This document shows positions 21,534 through 33,385 of a stretch of DNA of 64,000 nucleotides, piece after piece; position 1 is the stretch's first letter, and the number at the start of each line of letters is the position of its first letter. The notes beneath the pieces were generated by a model. The model saw only the letters and a program-made list of their open reading frames with translations, searched no databases and was not told the origin of the DNA. Position numbers and translations under genes: made by a program. Source of the DNA: Capsicum annuum (taxonomy: Eukaryota > Streptophyta > Magnoliopsida > Solanales > Solanaceae); assembly GCF_002878395.1 (NCBI RefSeq), contig NC_061115.1, positions 217,290,321 to 217,354,320 on the forward strand, in the 5' to 3' direction.

Positions 21534-23697
21534 TGTAATGCCCCAAAATTCCATCCCGAGATGTCACATAGTGCTTAAGGCTACAAGTAGCCCTAAGATA
21601 GCCCTTTGATCCTATTATTGCATTCGATACTCATTTTTAAGAAGTTCAAACAAATGGTAGAATTAAATCTCCTAAATCCACACTGTAGATATAATGTCCA
21701 GATCACAAGATACAAAAAAGTCTGATAATACAACTGATAGTCTAGTCTGACAGAGCCTCTACAACTCAAGAATATGGAGCCAATGGGACAAATCCCTAAC
21801 TGACCCATACTCAAATGAAAGAAAATAAATACAACTGCTGGTAGTACTGAACATCAAGAGATTAGGTCCTCAAACCATGAGGACTCACCACTGCATAAAT
21901 ATAAATGAAGGTGCTCGGAATCACTGACGTTGTTGGGACTGAGCACCTGAACCTATATTATGAGACAATGTAGCACATAGACGTATATGTGGGCCGAATG
22001 TTGAGTATATGGGGGTGTATGCAATTTAAGTAAACATTATCATTAGTCTTTAGAAAAAAATATCATGCATGCTGGTTATAATGACTCACAAAGCTTGAAT
22101 AATATCTGAAATATAGGCATCATAAATCATGAACAATGAACATGTATCATAAATCTCGTGAGTTATTATACTTAACTCAAAAATCTGAATTTCTCTATTT
22201 ATTCTCAAAACTCATAAGCTAAAGAAATCTTTAAACAATACTTTGGAACTTTGGGACTGGGGGAATTTCTTTTAATCGACATAAACCATGGGAGCTCTCA
22301 TGGAGTCTAACATCTCACCCACATTGGGGAGAGTTTTTCTACCCTTGCCATCGGAATAGAACCTCAATTTTAGTGATCACTATCTCGGCCTTAGGCCCAT
22401 AATTCTCAATCTTACGGTGGCACATAGTTCTGGGGAAGTAGGATGCGCTAAACCCACACTTCCCACTCGGTGCTAAATAATACTCCCGTACTCAAGCTCA
22501 GAACTCTTTTAGGAAATCCACCTTAAAATAACTCAAGGGTCTATAACGGAGACCAAATCATATTTATCTTAATTTAAATCATACTACATTGTTGATTCCT
22601 ATTTTAACTCAAAATTCACAATGTAAACCTCAATTCAATTCTCAGTAAGAAATTTTCAAACGGAAGACTCAAGATCATAACATCATCAAAATCCAACTTC
22701 AATCTTGATATAAAAATAATAGTTCAATCTTCCAAGAATATAGTATCATAATTCAATACTTGTCTCATATCAACTCAAAATAATAATTCATACTCTATAT
22801 CATTCTTGAAATTTATTAAACAATATTAACTCGTAAAGAAAATATACAAATCACAATATAAACTTTTAGATCAAAGCATAATAAGTAGAAATATCACAAA
22901 ATCCACAACTTGAATAACTCATAAATTTAGAATCTTCATATAAGAATATTTGGACATAATTTCATTTATAAATCATAAATACTTTAAATAAAATCAAGTT
23001 TTGGGCACAAGAAAGGAAGGATTGTTCTTTTTTAAACCCCACATACGTCAAATTTGTGAATATGAATGAACTTTGATTCTGGAACTCTATTCGTGAAATT
23101 GATAGGTGCTCCTTGAAGATATCATTCTGGGGATTCTTATTCTTGAATTATTTTTGGAATTTAACGGTGGAATTTTGGTGGATCTAAGTTTTAAGTTGGA
23201 GGCAGTGTCTTTGTTTTCTCGATAGAATTGATGAGCATCAGTGTATTTGGCCAATAGGAACCTCAAATCTCGTATTAAAATAGAAGAAGACCGAAATTAT
23301 TGGAGCATAGGAATGGACAGGATGGTGCCCTGCCTAGATCACCGCTGTACCCAAGGCGGCGCCTTGGCTAAGGCGGTGGGGAGACCAGGGCGGCGCCTTG
23401 GCTAGAGCGGTGGGGAGACCAGGGTGGCGCCTCGAGCTACTGAAATGGCATACCAAACATGCCCTAAATGAGGTCTGAAAATTCCGAAACTCACTAGAGA
23501 TGTACTATCAACTTTCCCCATCGCAACGCAACTTGAAAATGGAAAAACAGATATCGGGAAGGTCATAAAATAATTCCTCGAAGTTAAGGGCTCAAAAATA
23601 AAGTGAGTGTTGGAACACTTAACAAAATTCTAAGTGTAAGATTCTTTTAATTCGCTCGGAAAGCTTAACCGATGAGTGAACTTCATGGGGTCTTACA
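21534..23697 (-). repeat. 5' LTR of the Ty3 element
   Basis: 2164 bp partner of 12746-14906, with the same GC-rich repeat block (23318-23440). Ends beside ATTAT at 23698. Confidence 0.92.
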
Positions 23698-23702
23698 ATT
23701 AT

Positions 23703-24594
23703 AAGCCATGTATTTGTAATATGAAAAGATTTTAGTGAAACTTGATTTCCAAATTTATCTGGATCTCATGAATATATTTTTCTTGTTCTATCATTTTTGA
23801 TTACTTTGTTTTGTTTGTATATACTTCATGTAACTTTCTGTATACATAATATATACTTTCGACAAAGGATGCTCAACTAACCACCCTTTACTGCATGTGG
23901 GTCATGTATCTTCTTGAAAGAGAAGTGTAGAGAGAGACACAACTGTCAAGTCCATCTTCTGCACCTCGACTAATTCTATGAGGTATTTTCTATCTATCCC
24001 CCCCCCCCCAAAACCCCCAACACATGTACCGTGTAACTCTCAAAAGATTGGAAGAAATCATTTAGTGTTCTTGCCTTTTCCGGGACATTTAGTTGGTCTC
24101 ACCGCCCGACATATATTAGTGATATGTAAGAGAATGACTTTTGCGATTCTTGAACATGAAGAGTCAACAATTTCAAATGTTAGTACTCGAATTCCTAAAA
24201 ATTACAAATATGAGTCGAACGGTGAAGTGGGTGAAAATCCTAGGAGATCAAGATTATTTAAATGTGAGTTTACATATATAAAAAAAATGACTTAATAAAC
24301 CTAGAAAAATGATAACAACATTATTCAAAAGATTTAGACAAACCAACAATAGATTTGCTTGCGATTCGAAAGATATAGCAAGTAAACTATTCACAAGATG
24401 GGATTGTACATTCTTATGGACGAAACGACATTTAAGCTGGGGAAATGATTGAATTTGCTAGCAATGTGAAAGAAATAGTCTTGAATCACAAAAATGAAAT
24501 GATTTTGCTCCTCTATAATTTGTGATCCCATGTTTGGATGTGCCATGAGGGAATATTTCCACGATAATAAAATGCACCAATTAATAATTTATGA
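23703..24594. other. Intergenic stretch with a SINE-type fragment
   Basis: No host gene seen. 23965-24115 has the order of the second SINE-type repeat at 7965: 'aggtattttctatct', a C-run, 'taccgtgtaactctc', 'gaagaaatcatttagtgtt' and 'ttgccttttccggg'. A C11 run occurs at about 23998-24010. The rest is AT-rich and unassigned. Confidence 0.5.
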
Positions 24595-24599
24595 TAATC

Positions 24600-27500
24600 T
24601 GTAACGCCCCAAATCTGGTACCCGAAATGCTACACGGCGCTCATGACCCTGAAGGACGACAAGCTAACCCATGACAGATATTTGTTCCTGAACACTGCAT
24701 AATATACTGTATAAATACGGAAATAAAGGCTAAAAGGCCAAAAGGTTCATAACTGGTAAAACATAACATATGAAGTATATGGTATAACAATACCAAAAAA
24801 AATTGAATTAACTGTCTAAACATACTATAGTCTGAAAGCCTCTAAACCTGGCTGTCTGTATAAAGAGTTGATGGGACATGTCCCCAACTAACTCCATCCA
24901 CTAAAATAAATAAGTACTAAAAGAATAGCATAATCAAATAATAACATCCTCGAATGATGAGGACTCACTGCTAAGCTTGATTTCTGAAATCTGGAATGCT
25001 ACTGATGCTCTGGATCTCGTGCCTCTGAACCTATGACATAAAGTAAAACACCATAGCGCAAATGCATTAGTACGATTGAATATACTGGTATGCAAGTGAG
25101 GTAGGCTAATGTAAAAAGGTTCATATGCATGACCAATACTGAATGACTGACTAACATGAACGTGAGAATACATGCATGAATACGTAACTGTAACCGAGAT
25201 CATGATGGGACTGTATACCAAGTTCTAACTATTGAGTCTACTAATAACATGAATTTACTTACATCTGAGTTTATTGATACTCGGATACTGAATAACTGAG
25301 TCTACTGATATTAATCTCTGAGTCACTAATAACTGTGGAACTAGTACCGTATTACTAAATACTGAAGGATAGATACTGTATTATTGATAAATGAGTAACT
25401 ATGTCTGACAGTTTTAATTATGAAGAATTGATCTGGTTGACTGTATCTGACAGTCCTGAATCTAAATATATATATAACATGAGTTTTATATAACAGATAT
25501 ACTGTTAACTGAGTGACTGTATCTAACAATCCTAATTTTGAGGGAACTAGCCGAGTTCTATACTCAGCTAAGTGACTGTATCTGACAGTCTTTTTATCTA
25601 AGTACTTTTACTGAGATCGAGACTAATGACTGAGATGACAGTCCTTTATCTGAGTTCTTTTATTGACACTGAGACTGATGACTGAGACTGAAATTGAGGG
25701 AGGTCATCATCTAACCAACATACCCTAAAACTAAACTGGTAGGGTCCAACCTTTAATCCCCATTAGAAGGGTGTTAGTACCATTCCACGGGTAAAGACAA
25801 GCTGTGAGTAAACCCTCTCTGATAGGGAGCTCTTCCGACAACACCTCCTAGTAGAAAAACTCAAATAAGATGTATAATCCCTAAACTCATAGGGTACATC
25901 TCAACCTACGTTGGCTACGTAGTTCTGGAATGCAAGGATTGCTACTAAGGGTCAAACCCCTGCTGATAGGAATGACCGCATCCTTGCATTCGCTTGGTGC
26001 TGAATCCTACTCCCAACTGAATAGACACTGAACATGATTAACTGAACTGAACTGTTACTTATCATACCGAGTTAACTAAATTGGACTGAACTAAGTTTCG
26101 CTAACTGATTGAATATTACTGAATTTTGTTAACTGATTGGGTTCATGAGGTTACTTAGATTATTGAGTTACTAAGAGTATCATGAAAACATGACACTGGC
26201 TCTAGGCACACAACTAAATTTTCAGGTACAAGTACCCCCAGGACTCGATAGATGAAACTGACAAGAGTTCACACTTCTTGAACACATGACCAATATCGAC
26301 AAATCATAACACCATAAGTTTGGGGATTTCATGAAGTACATGGTTGAAGTAATCTTGTACAAGAATAGGATTGCATTTTAACATATCATAACTTCATAAT
26401 TTTAATCTCTTGAACATTCCATCAAACAACTACAAGGCATAGCTTTAACATGGGATTCATTTTTAATCATGTAGTTTTAGCATGAATTCATTATTTAGAC
26501 CACCAAGGGATGAAAAGGCACAATTCATTCACTTGAGAATTTCAACATACACTTGAGGGGCATGATGTTATATTTGGCATGAACAACATGTTGACACATC
26601 ATGACTATCACATCCAATTCACAAATCAATAATTTCAACATTAGAGGATTATAGTTCAACACATATGGAAAACATAGGTCTTTCATGCATGAATTAACAT
26701 GTCACAAAACAATATCATAATCAAGTTTATACTTAGATCTAATAAGAGATCTATAAAATCAACTAGATTCATAGTTTTCAACTCACATGCTAACATAGTT
26801 TCATAAACACACATAAAGATTCCAACTTGGGAATCATACAACAACAATCACACGAACATATTCAACCCACAACATAATATTCACAATACATGATTTAAAA
26901 CTTGATTCTTGAGCTTCATGGATTGAAGGAATCCATGAATGAACACTATGCATACCTTAGATGGAAGATTCTTGAAGATTAACAGTGGAACTTTCTTGAA
27001 ATTGAATCCCCAATTGAAAACCTTACTTGTTCTTGAGAGGTTTTTGAGAAAAGGGGTTATATTTTTGTCCAAATGAGCCTTAATTCTGTGTTTGTGGGTA
27101 TATATAGGGTGGAAAAAGATTAAAATACCCCTAAAAAAAACATATTCGCAGTTGTCCCTCAGTTGACAGGCCTGATATGCTGAAGTAAATTGGCCTTAAA
27201 GTTTTACTCAGATGTTTGATTAGGATGAAATCGGTTGAATGAGAAAGAAGACTCAAAGAGATTTCTTTTAATATATAGAAGCTTTCCCAGTTCATTATAT
27301 ACATAAAGTTATGATCGTTAGAAGTTGACCCTGAAATTGGGGCCTGAAATGCACCCGGAATGTGGGAGCATTTCAAACCTGTGAGTTAAGCCACTGAAAT
27401 GCGCCCAAAATGCACCTGGAATGCGCCCAAGATGTACAAGTGACTTTTTCCATTGCAACGCAACTTGAAAATCGACAAACGGAGGTCGGTAAGGTCATGA

Positions 27501-27631
27501 AATAAATCCCTGAAGATCGAAGGCTTAAAAGAAACTAAGTCCTTAACACTTAGCTAAAATTTTCAAAGTGTTGGATCCCTTTTCAAGCTTTAGGGGGTTG
27601 AATTAGACTTAGAATTTTGTGGGGTCTTACA
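24600..27631 (-). mobile_element. Solo LTR of a Ty3/gypsy element
   Basis: TGTAACGCCCC...GGTCTTACA, 3032 bp, with direct repeats TAATC on both sides (24595-24599 and 27632-27636). No gag or pol and no second LTR, so the internal part was lost by LTR-LTR recombination. The ends resemble those of the 12746 element (TGTAAxxCCCC / GGGGTCTTACA), so its orientation is taken as minus. It contains a cluster of GACTGTATCTGACAGTC-type palindromes (25396-25644). Confidence 0.85.
25396..25644. repeat. Five dispersed GACTGT...ACAGTC palindromes inside the solo LTR
   Basis: Near-copies of GACTGTATCTGACAGTCC lie at about 25396, 25439, 25514, 25574 and 25628. Each holds the inverted pair GACTGT / ACAGTC with a 4-5 base spacer. 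The 40-75 bp spacing looks like repeated cis-elements or a degraded tandem array. Confidence 0.7.
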
Positions 27632-27636
27632 TAATC

Positions 27637-28254
27637 TATCTCTGCTATGTATGTTTTCTTTTTACATTCTCGACTCTTAAAAAAAGCGACCAAACAAAAA
27701 AAATTAGACAGGTGCAATCTTAACCGCCTTATGTATCATTGAAAATATATCCATGTCACACTAAGAACGTGCATGTCAAAAGCCCATGCAACATAGTCAT
27801 ACCCAGGGTTTTGATCTAGAGGTAAGAGCAGACTTGTGAATTAGGTGCACATGACACGTTTGAACCCTGCAACTAACAAAACCGTTATACTTAAGTGGAA
27901 AAGCATTTTTCCATGGCTTCTCCACTTCTAACATTTCTTTTTTGAATTGTTTTTCTGTGCGTTGAAGGTCTATAAAATTTTGGAAACCTCTCGGACTACC
28001 AATGTACGGGTAATAGATATGTATACTCTATCCTCCCCTAACTCCACTTGTGTAGTTTTAATTGCGTATATTGTTGTTGTTGTACCATGGATTATTTAGT
28101 GAATGTACATTGGGTCTATAGCATTGTAATTAGTGAATGTACATTGGGTCTATAGAATTGTGAAAAATGATCTCCTGCGACAACTTATAATTTGAATATA
28201 AGAAAATAACATGTAATGGGCTAAAAAGCCTTATTTGCAAGCAATAAGTACAAG
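27637..28254. other. Spacer with SINE-like scraps, related to 9160-9640
   Basis: 27798-27935 has a 'ggttttgatctagaggtaag' A-box-like start and 'acacgtttgaaccctgcaac' B-box-like string. 28000-28085 ends in (TTG)n like a TS SINE. 28095-28166 carries a short direct duplication of 'gtgaatgtacattgggtcta'. 28080-28250 corresponds to the 3' flank of ankyrin copy 2. No gene. Confidence 0.45.
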
Positions 28255-28393
28255 TAGTAGCTAGATATTCCTGTCTCTCTATACTCCTATCTATATAAAT
28301 AGAAACAAAGATGTACAGTAAAATAGAGAGGAAACCCATGAAACAGACAGTAACAGCAAGACCAAGTGAATGTGATAAAGTAGCGAGCATACC
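28255..28393 (-). pseudogene. Third PGG-domain copy, C-terminal tail only
   Basis: The minus strand reads GMLATLSHSLGLAVTVCFMGFLSILL, the last PGG membrane segment, as in copies 1 and 2. It is cut at 28393 by an LTR inserted within the motif. The rest of the gene would have to lie past the other end of that element and is not found in this window. Confidence 0.8.
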
Positions 28394-30596
28394 TATCACG
28401 ACCTGGGGCCCTGGCAGTGATGGACATCCCGAACCAAGAGCGGTCCGGTACGCCCTTCCCTATCAGGTAATCATCCACAACATTTATATAACAAAAGAAT
28501 AATGCGGAAAAACATAGTCTACTGTCAACTCTGAATTCAACATACGTATGAAAACTGTAAATCAATGACATCCAAATAACATTTGACTCAGTCTCCGAAA
28601 TATCTACTACATGAAAATCTGACCACTGTCTAAAACCGGGACAAGGCCCCCAGTAGGCCAAAATGGAAATAAATGACATAATCCAAAAAGATAGGCCTTC
28701 TAGAATAAAGAAGACTCACCAATTGGACACCTGTAACTCTGTCTAATAAACTCTACTGCTTTTTTGAACCCCTAGACTAAGCCACAGAACCTGCACGGAG
28801 GAGGGGGGTCAATACAGATGTAATGATACTCAAAGTAATCTAAAATAAAGCTTTTATATAAATAAAATAGTTGAGAGAAACTTTGTCAAAACATCATACA
28901 TCAAGTGGTTTTCAAAACACACGAGCACTTTCTGAAAACATGAACCTTTTTGAAAAATGCAAATTTCGATCTTTATATTACTTTTGAGTTAGGTGGCACT
29001 CCCCTAAAAGTCTGATATTCCACGGGCTATATGGAACTAGCCATTGACTCGGCGGGGAAGCCCCCAAACCAAGTGTGCCGCAAGGGTTGGAGTGTCTGAT
29101 TCTGATATGCCACAGGGCTCTAGGCCAGCATAATATATAAACCCGGATCGGCAAATCACAGTTTTGGGCAATGAGTTATCTAAACTCATGACTTCTTAGG
29201 GGAACCACCTAAGCTCTCTTTATGCCCAATTTTATCCTATTTTGAATTCATGCATGTTTCTAGTTTCAACATCTAAAAAGTCTGAATTCAAATATGCATT
29301 CTATTCTGTTCTGAATTATCATGGCATAATCTGAATTGGTGTCGTCACACCAAGACTTGCAAGTCCTATTTCTGAACCATAATGTCGCATGCATAAATCT
29401 TTCATTAAAATACAGTTCAGACTACCCAAAAATGCAGACAGTATGAAAGATTTCATGTTCCAAAAACACAAGTCCAAACTACACTGAGATTATTCAAACA
29501 TATGGTGGTCATGTTCTTTTGGCAAAATCATACACTCTTTCATTATATGAATACTGTCAACATTCATCAACATAAACAACCCTCTCTCTTTTGTAATCAA
29601 AATCATAATCCAATTCAAGACATTTCATAACATGTTTTTCAAGATGCATTCAAACGATTTCATTGTATAACATAAGTAGATGAAAATCATCACAAGAGAG
29701 GAATTTTTCATGAATCACTCTCTCAATTTAATAATCAACCTTAAAACACATGCTTACAATATATATACAATTATAAATCAATTTGGGGAAGGCCTAAAGA
29801 CCAAAACAATATCATCAATGTTTCTAAAACATGAATATATTCATAAATCTGAAAACCCTTTCTTAAAATCATGATTTCTATGCCCATGAGATTTTAGGAA
29901 AACCCCGCGTATCTCTACTTCAGAAAGTAATGGGTGATTCTTGAAGCTTGCGGATTGGGGATTCCGAATCTCTAATTATCTTCTAAAACTCACGGTTGAA
30001 TCTTAAGTAATTTGGGTTTTTATTTTGAAACACTAAGGATGTTCTTGATGATTTTGGTGAAAAAGTGAGTAATGTGGTCTCTTGGGATAAAAATCCCGTG
30101 TTTGGGCGTATTAGAATAAGGGAAAATTACCCAATTTCCCTTTAAGACGCGGATTTTTAAAAGCTGAAATAACTGGGCATCGACGTTGCAGGCAACGCGG
30201 CGCGTTGGTTGACCAACGTGATACTCGACGCGTCGCTCCGCCATCGCATCGAGCCTCAGTATTTTTCCTGGCATTTCCTGCACAAAATTTGACCAACGCG
30301 ATGCGTGATGCGGTGAGCCAAGATCGCATTGGTCCACTGTCTTGGAACACCAAACAATGTCTAAAAACGCTTCAAAAAATCTGAAACTCGTCCGAGATGT
30401 GCTACAACTTTTCCCCATGCAACACAATAAGAAAATCTAAAATTTGACGTCGACAGGACTGAAAATGAGATTCCCGAAGGTGAAGAGCTAAAAATGAGAC
30501 TAAATCTCTTTGACACTTAGAATATTTTCAAGTTTCTAACTCAAAAAGCATACCATTACCATCTAATCCCATGAAATATTTTTATGAAGTGTTACA
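28394..30596 (-). repeat. 3' LTR of the truncated Ty3 element
   Basis: Starts TATCACGACC (relatives start TGTCACGACC) and ends GTGTTACA, 2203 bp. It shares the CTGGCAGTGATGGA start block, the TATATGGAA block and the GTTGGTGTCGTCACACC-like block with 53921-56283. It has a GC-rich degenerate repeat block near 30180-30315. Confidence 0.82.
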
Positions 30597-31680
30597 TTAT
30601 CCCCCCTGGATCATTCGTCCCCGAATGATGATGTAGAACACACCGACAAGCATGATTTCTGCATACAAAGGTATAAGAAAGAATAAGACGAGGAGTGTAC
30701 CTTCCATTTCGCCACTTGCCGGCTTAAATAAGTTGGGGTATCTATTCCTCATGTCATCTTCTGATTCCCAAGTTGCTTCTTCAACTTTCTGATTCCTCCA
30801 TAACACTTTAACTGAGGCTATCTCCTTGCTCCTCAATTGTCTAACTGACGATCTAATATTGCTATAGGCTCTACTTCATAAGATAAGGAGTCTGTCACTT
30901 TGATTTTTCAACGGGCAATACTAATGAATGGTCTCCAATACACTTCTTTAGCTTGGATATGTGGAATACCGGGTGAACAGAACCTAAACTCATAGGAAAC
31001 TCTAACTCATATGCAACTCTACCTATCCTCCTCAAAGTCTGATATGGTTTAATATAGAGAGGACTCAATTTACCTTTCTTCCCGAATAGCATGACTCCCT
31101 TTATAAGATAAACTTTTCGAAAAGCCCAATCACCGACCTCAAACTCTAAATCTCTTCTTCTAATATTGGTGTAAGATTTCTAATGACTCTGAGCTGTCTT
31201 AAGTTTTTCCCTAATAAGTTTCACATCTTCCATCGCCTGATGAACAAGATCAGGCCCAAACATCTGCGCCTCGCCTACTTCATACCACCCTATTGGTGAC
31301 CTACATCTTCTCCCATATAGTACCTCAAAGGGCACCATCTTAATACTAGAATGGAAACTGTTATTATAAGCAAACTCTATCAGTGGACAATGCTCTACCC
31401 AACTACCTTTAAAATCAATCACACAGGCCCTCAACATGTCCTCAAGGGTCTAAATGGTCTGCTTAGCCTGCCCATCTGTCTGAGGGTGAAAAGCAGTTCT
31501 TAGATTCACCTGGATACCTAAACCTCTCTGGAAAGATGTCCAAAACTTGGAAGAGAACTGTTTACCTCGATCGGATATGATGGACACAGGTGCACCATGC
31601 AAACGAACTTCAGCAATGAACTGCTTGGCATAATCCTCTCCCAAATAGTTAGTCCTAACAGGCAGAAAATGAGTTGACTT
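30597..31680 (-). pseudogene. Integrase C-terminus, core end and chromodomain-like tail of the second Ty3 element
   Basis: From right to left on the minus strand: catalytic block IISDRGKQFSSKFW (31644-31450 frame) with FHPQTDGQAKQ, then LIEFAYNNSFHSSIKMVPFE and GRRCRSPIGWYEVGEA (31437-31180), then KGKLSPLYIKPYQTLRRIGR and LGSVHPVFHISKLKKC (31092-30895), then VKVLWRNQKVEEATWESE and MRNRYPNLF (30836-30700). Breaks are TAG codons at about 31449 and 31180 and a frameshift near 30890. Confidence 0.8.
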
Positions 31681-31716
31681 GGTCAGTCTATCTACAATTA
31701 CCCATATAGAATCATA

Positions 31717-32459
31717 CTAGTTTCGGGACTTCGGAAGTCCTATAATGAAGTCCATATTAATCATCTCCCACTTCCATAAGGGTAACGCTATCTCTTGGCA
31801 GGAACCACCTGGCCTCATATGTTCTACTTTAACTTGTTGGCAATTCAAACACTTGGAAACAAATTTAGCCACATCACACTTCATATTATTCCACCAATAC
31901 ATAGATTTCAGATTATGGTACATCTTAGTAGAGCCTGGGTGAACAACATACCTCGAAGTGTGAGCTTCATCAAGGATTCTACTCTATAACCCATCAACAT
32001 ATGGTACACATAATCTACCCTGGTACCTCAAAATACTATCACCACCAATTTTGAAGGACACCACCTTCTGTTGACCCATATCTTTCTTAATCTGCATCAA
32101 GATAGGGTCTTTGACCTACTTCTCTTTAACTTTCACACAAAGGGAAGACTTAGCTATCTCATGAACAACCATTCCCCTATCTTCGGAATCCAAGAGTCAC
32201 ACTCCTAGATTTGCAAGCCGATGAATATATTTCACCATCTCTCTCTTCCCTTCCATAACATGAAAAAGATTGCCTATAGACAATCTGCTGAGGGCATTGG
32301 CTACAACATTTTCCTTACCCGGATGATAGTAAGGGCTCATTTCATAGTCTTTCAAAATCTCCATCCAACGCCTCTGCCTGAGGTTTAGTTCTTTCTGCAA
32401 GAAAGCATACTGCAAACTCTTATGGTCAGTGAAAATATCAATATGCACCCCATACAAAT
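31717..32459 (-). pseudogene. RNase H and integrase zinc-binding region of the second Ty3 element
   Basis: RNase H: FTDHKSLQYAFLQKELNLRQ and YHPGKENVVANALSRLS (about 32445-32260). Integrase zinc-binding part: CLNCQQVKVEHMRPGG, then WKWEMINMDFIIGLPKS (31923-31717). A TGA near 32198 and TAG codons near 32118, 31985 and 31718 interrupt it. Upstream of KQYLYGVHIDIF the sequence changes into the tandem array. Confidence 0.8.
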
Positions 32460-33385
32460 ATTGCTTGAATTGTCCAAACAAGGAAGTGTGTCTCCTTACA
32501 AATGTCGATCGAATTACCAAACAAGAAAGTGCATCTCATTGCAGATGTTGCTTGAATTACCAAACAAGGAAGTGCATCTCCTTACAAATGTTTCTAGAAT
32601 TATCCAAACAAAGAAGTGCGTCTTCTTACAAGTGTTGCTTGAATTATCCGATCAAGAAAGTGTGTCTCCTTACAAATGATGCTTCAATTACTAAACAAGG
32701 AAGTGCGTCTCCTTACAAATGTTTCATGAATTGTCCAAACAAGGAAGAGCGTCTCCTTATAAGTGTTTCTTGAATTACTCGAACAAGGAAGTGCATCTCC
32801 TTACAAATACCGCTTGAATTACCCAAATATGGAAGTGTGTCTCCTTATAAATGCTGCTTGAATTACCCAAACAAGAAAGTACGTTTCCTTAAAATTGTTA
32901 CTTGAATTACCAAACAAGAAAGTGTGTCTCCTTACAAATACCGCTGGAATTACCAAACAAGGAAGTGCGTCTCCTTACGAATTTCGCTAGAATTACCAAA
33001 CAACAAAGTGTGTCTCCTTACAAATGTTGCTTGAATTACCCAAACAAGGAAGTGTGTCTCCTTACAAATGTCACTTGAATTATCCAAACAAGGAAGTGCT
33101 TCTCCTTACAAATGCCGCTGGAATTACCAATTTGGGAAGTACGTCTCCTTACAAATGTTGCTGAAATTACCAAACAAAGAAGTGTGTCTCCTTACAAATA
33201 CCGCTTGAATTACTAAACAAGGAAGTGTGTCTCCTTACAAATATTTCTTGAATTACCAAACAAGGAAGTGTGTATCCTTAGAAATGTTTCATGAATTCTC
33301 CAAACAAGAAAGTGTGTCTCCTTATGAATGCCATTTGAAATTTTCAAAGAAATGCGTCCCCTTAAGAAGGAAGTGTGCTTCCTAG
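32460..33385. repeat. Tandem array of 43/44-bp units, about 20 copies
   Basis: Unit consensus is approximately GAATTACCAAACAAGGAAG, TGTGTCTCCTTACAAATG, TTGCTT. The GAAGTG core recurs at 32482, 32525, 32568, 32612, 32656, 32699, 32743, 32787, 32831, 32875, 32918, 32961, 33004, 33048, 33092, 33135, 33179, 33221, 33264 and 33308, mostly 43 or 44 bases apart. Each unit contains the inverted pair AAGGA-N8-TCCTT. The array breaks into a Ty3 RNase H gene on its left and fades at about 33385. Confidence 0.92.

Larger units (their letters stand above)
12746..23697 (-). mobile_element. Ty3/gypsy retrotransposon, Tekay/Del chromovirus-like, complete with both LTRs
   Basis: LTRs are at 12746-14906 (3') and 21534-23697 (5'). 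Both read TGTAA...CTTACA on the plus strand, and the element is flanked by the direct repeat ATTAT (12741-12745 and 23698-23702). On the minus strand the order is LTR, primer site TGGTATCAGAG just inside 21534, gag, protease, RT, RNase H, integrase, C-terminal chromodomain-like tail, polypurine tract AAGGGGGAGAT (about 14909-14919), LTR. This is the order of chromovirus-type elements. All reading frames are broken, so the copy is not autonomous. It is interrupted by a small LTR element at 18110-19670. Without that insert it would be about 9.4 kb. Confidence 0.9.
28394..32459 (-). mobile_element. Truncated second Ty3/gypsy element
   Basis: 3' LTR (28394-30596), polypurine tract (CCAGGGGGGATAA on the minus strand, about 30597-30609), then chromodomain-like tail, integrase and RNase H read on the minus strand. 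At about 32459 the RNase H sequence stops abruptly in a tandem repeat, so RT, protease, gag and the 5' LTR are missing. The flank before 28394 is ATACC. Its match cannot be checked because the far end is lost. The LTR is a relative of the solo LTR at 53921. Confidence 0.82.

Noticed and set aside
12746..23697. The large direct repeats as a segmental gene duplication
   Set aside because: TG...CA ends, 5-bp target duplication, primer site and polypurine tract show they are LTRs.
32422..32773. Two overlapping plus-strand ORFs rich in repeated 'ELSKQ' or 'CLNCPNKE' units
   Set aside because: They are translations of the 43/44-bp tandem array. The unit is not a multiple of three throughout, and stops appear as the period shifts.
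32460..33385. CRISPR-like array
   Set aside because: Units are contiguous tandem repeats without unique spacers, in a plant genome, next to retroelement DNA. Not a CRISPR.
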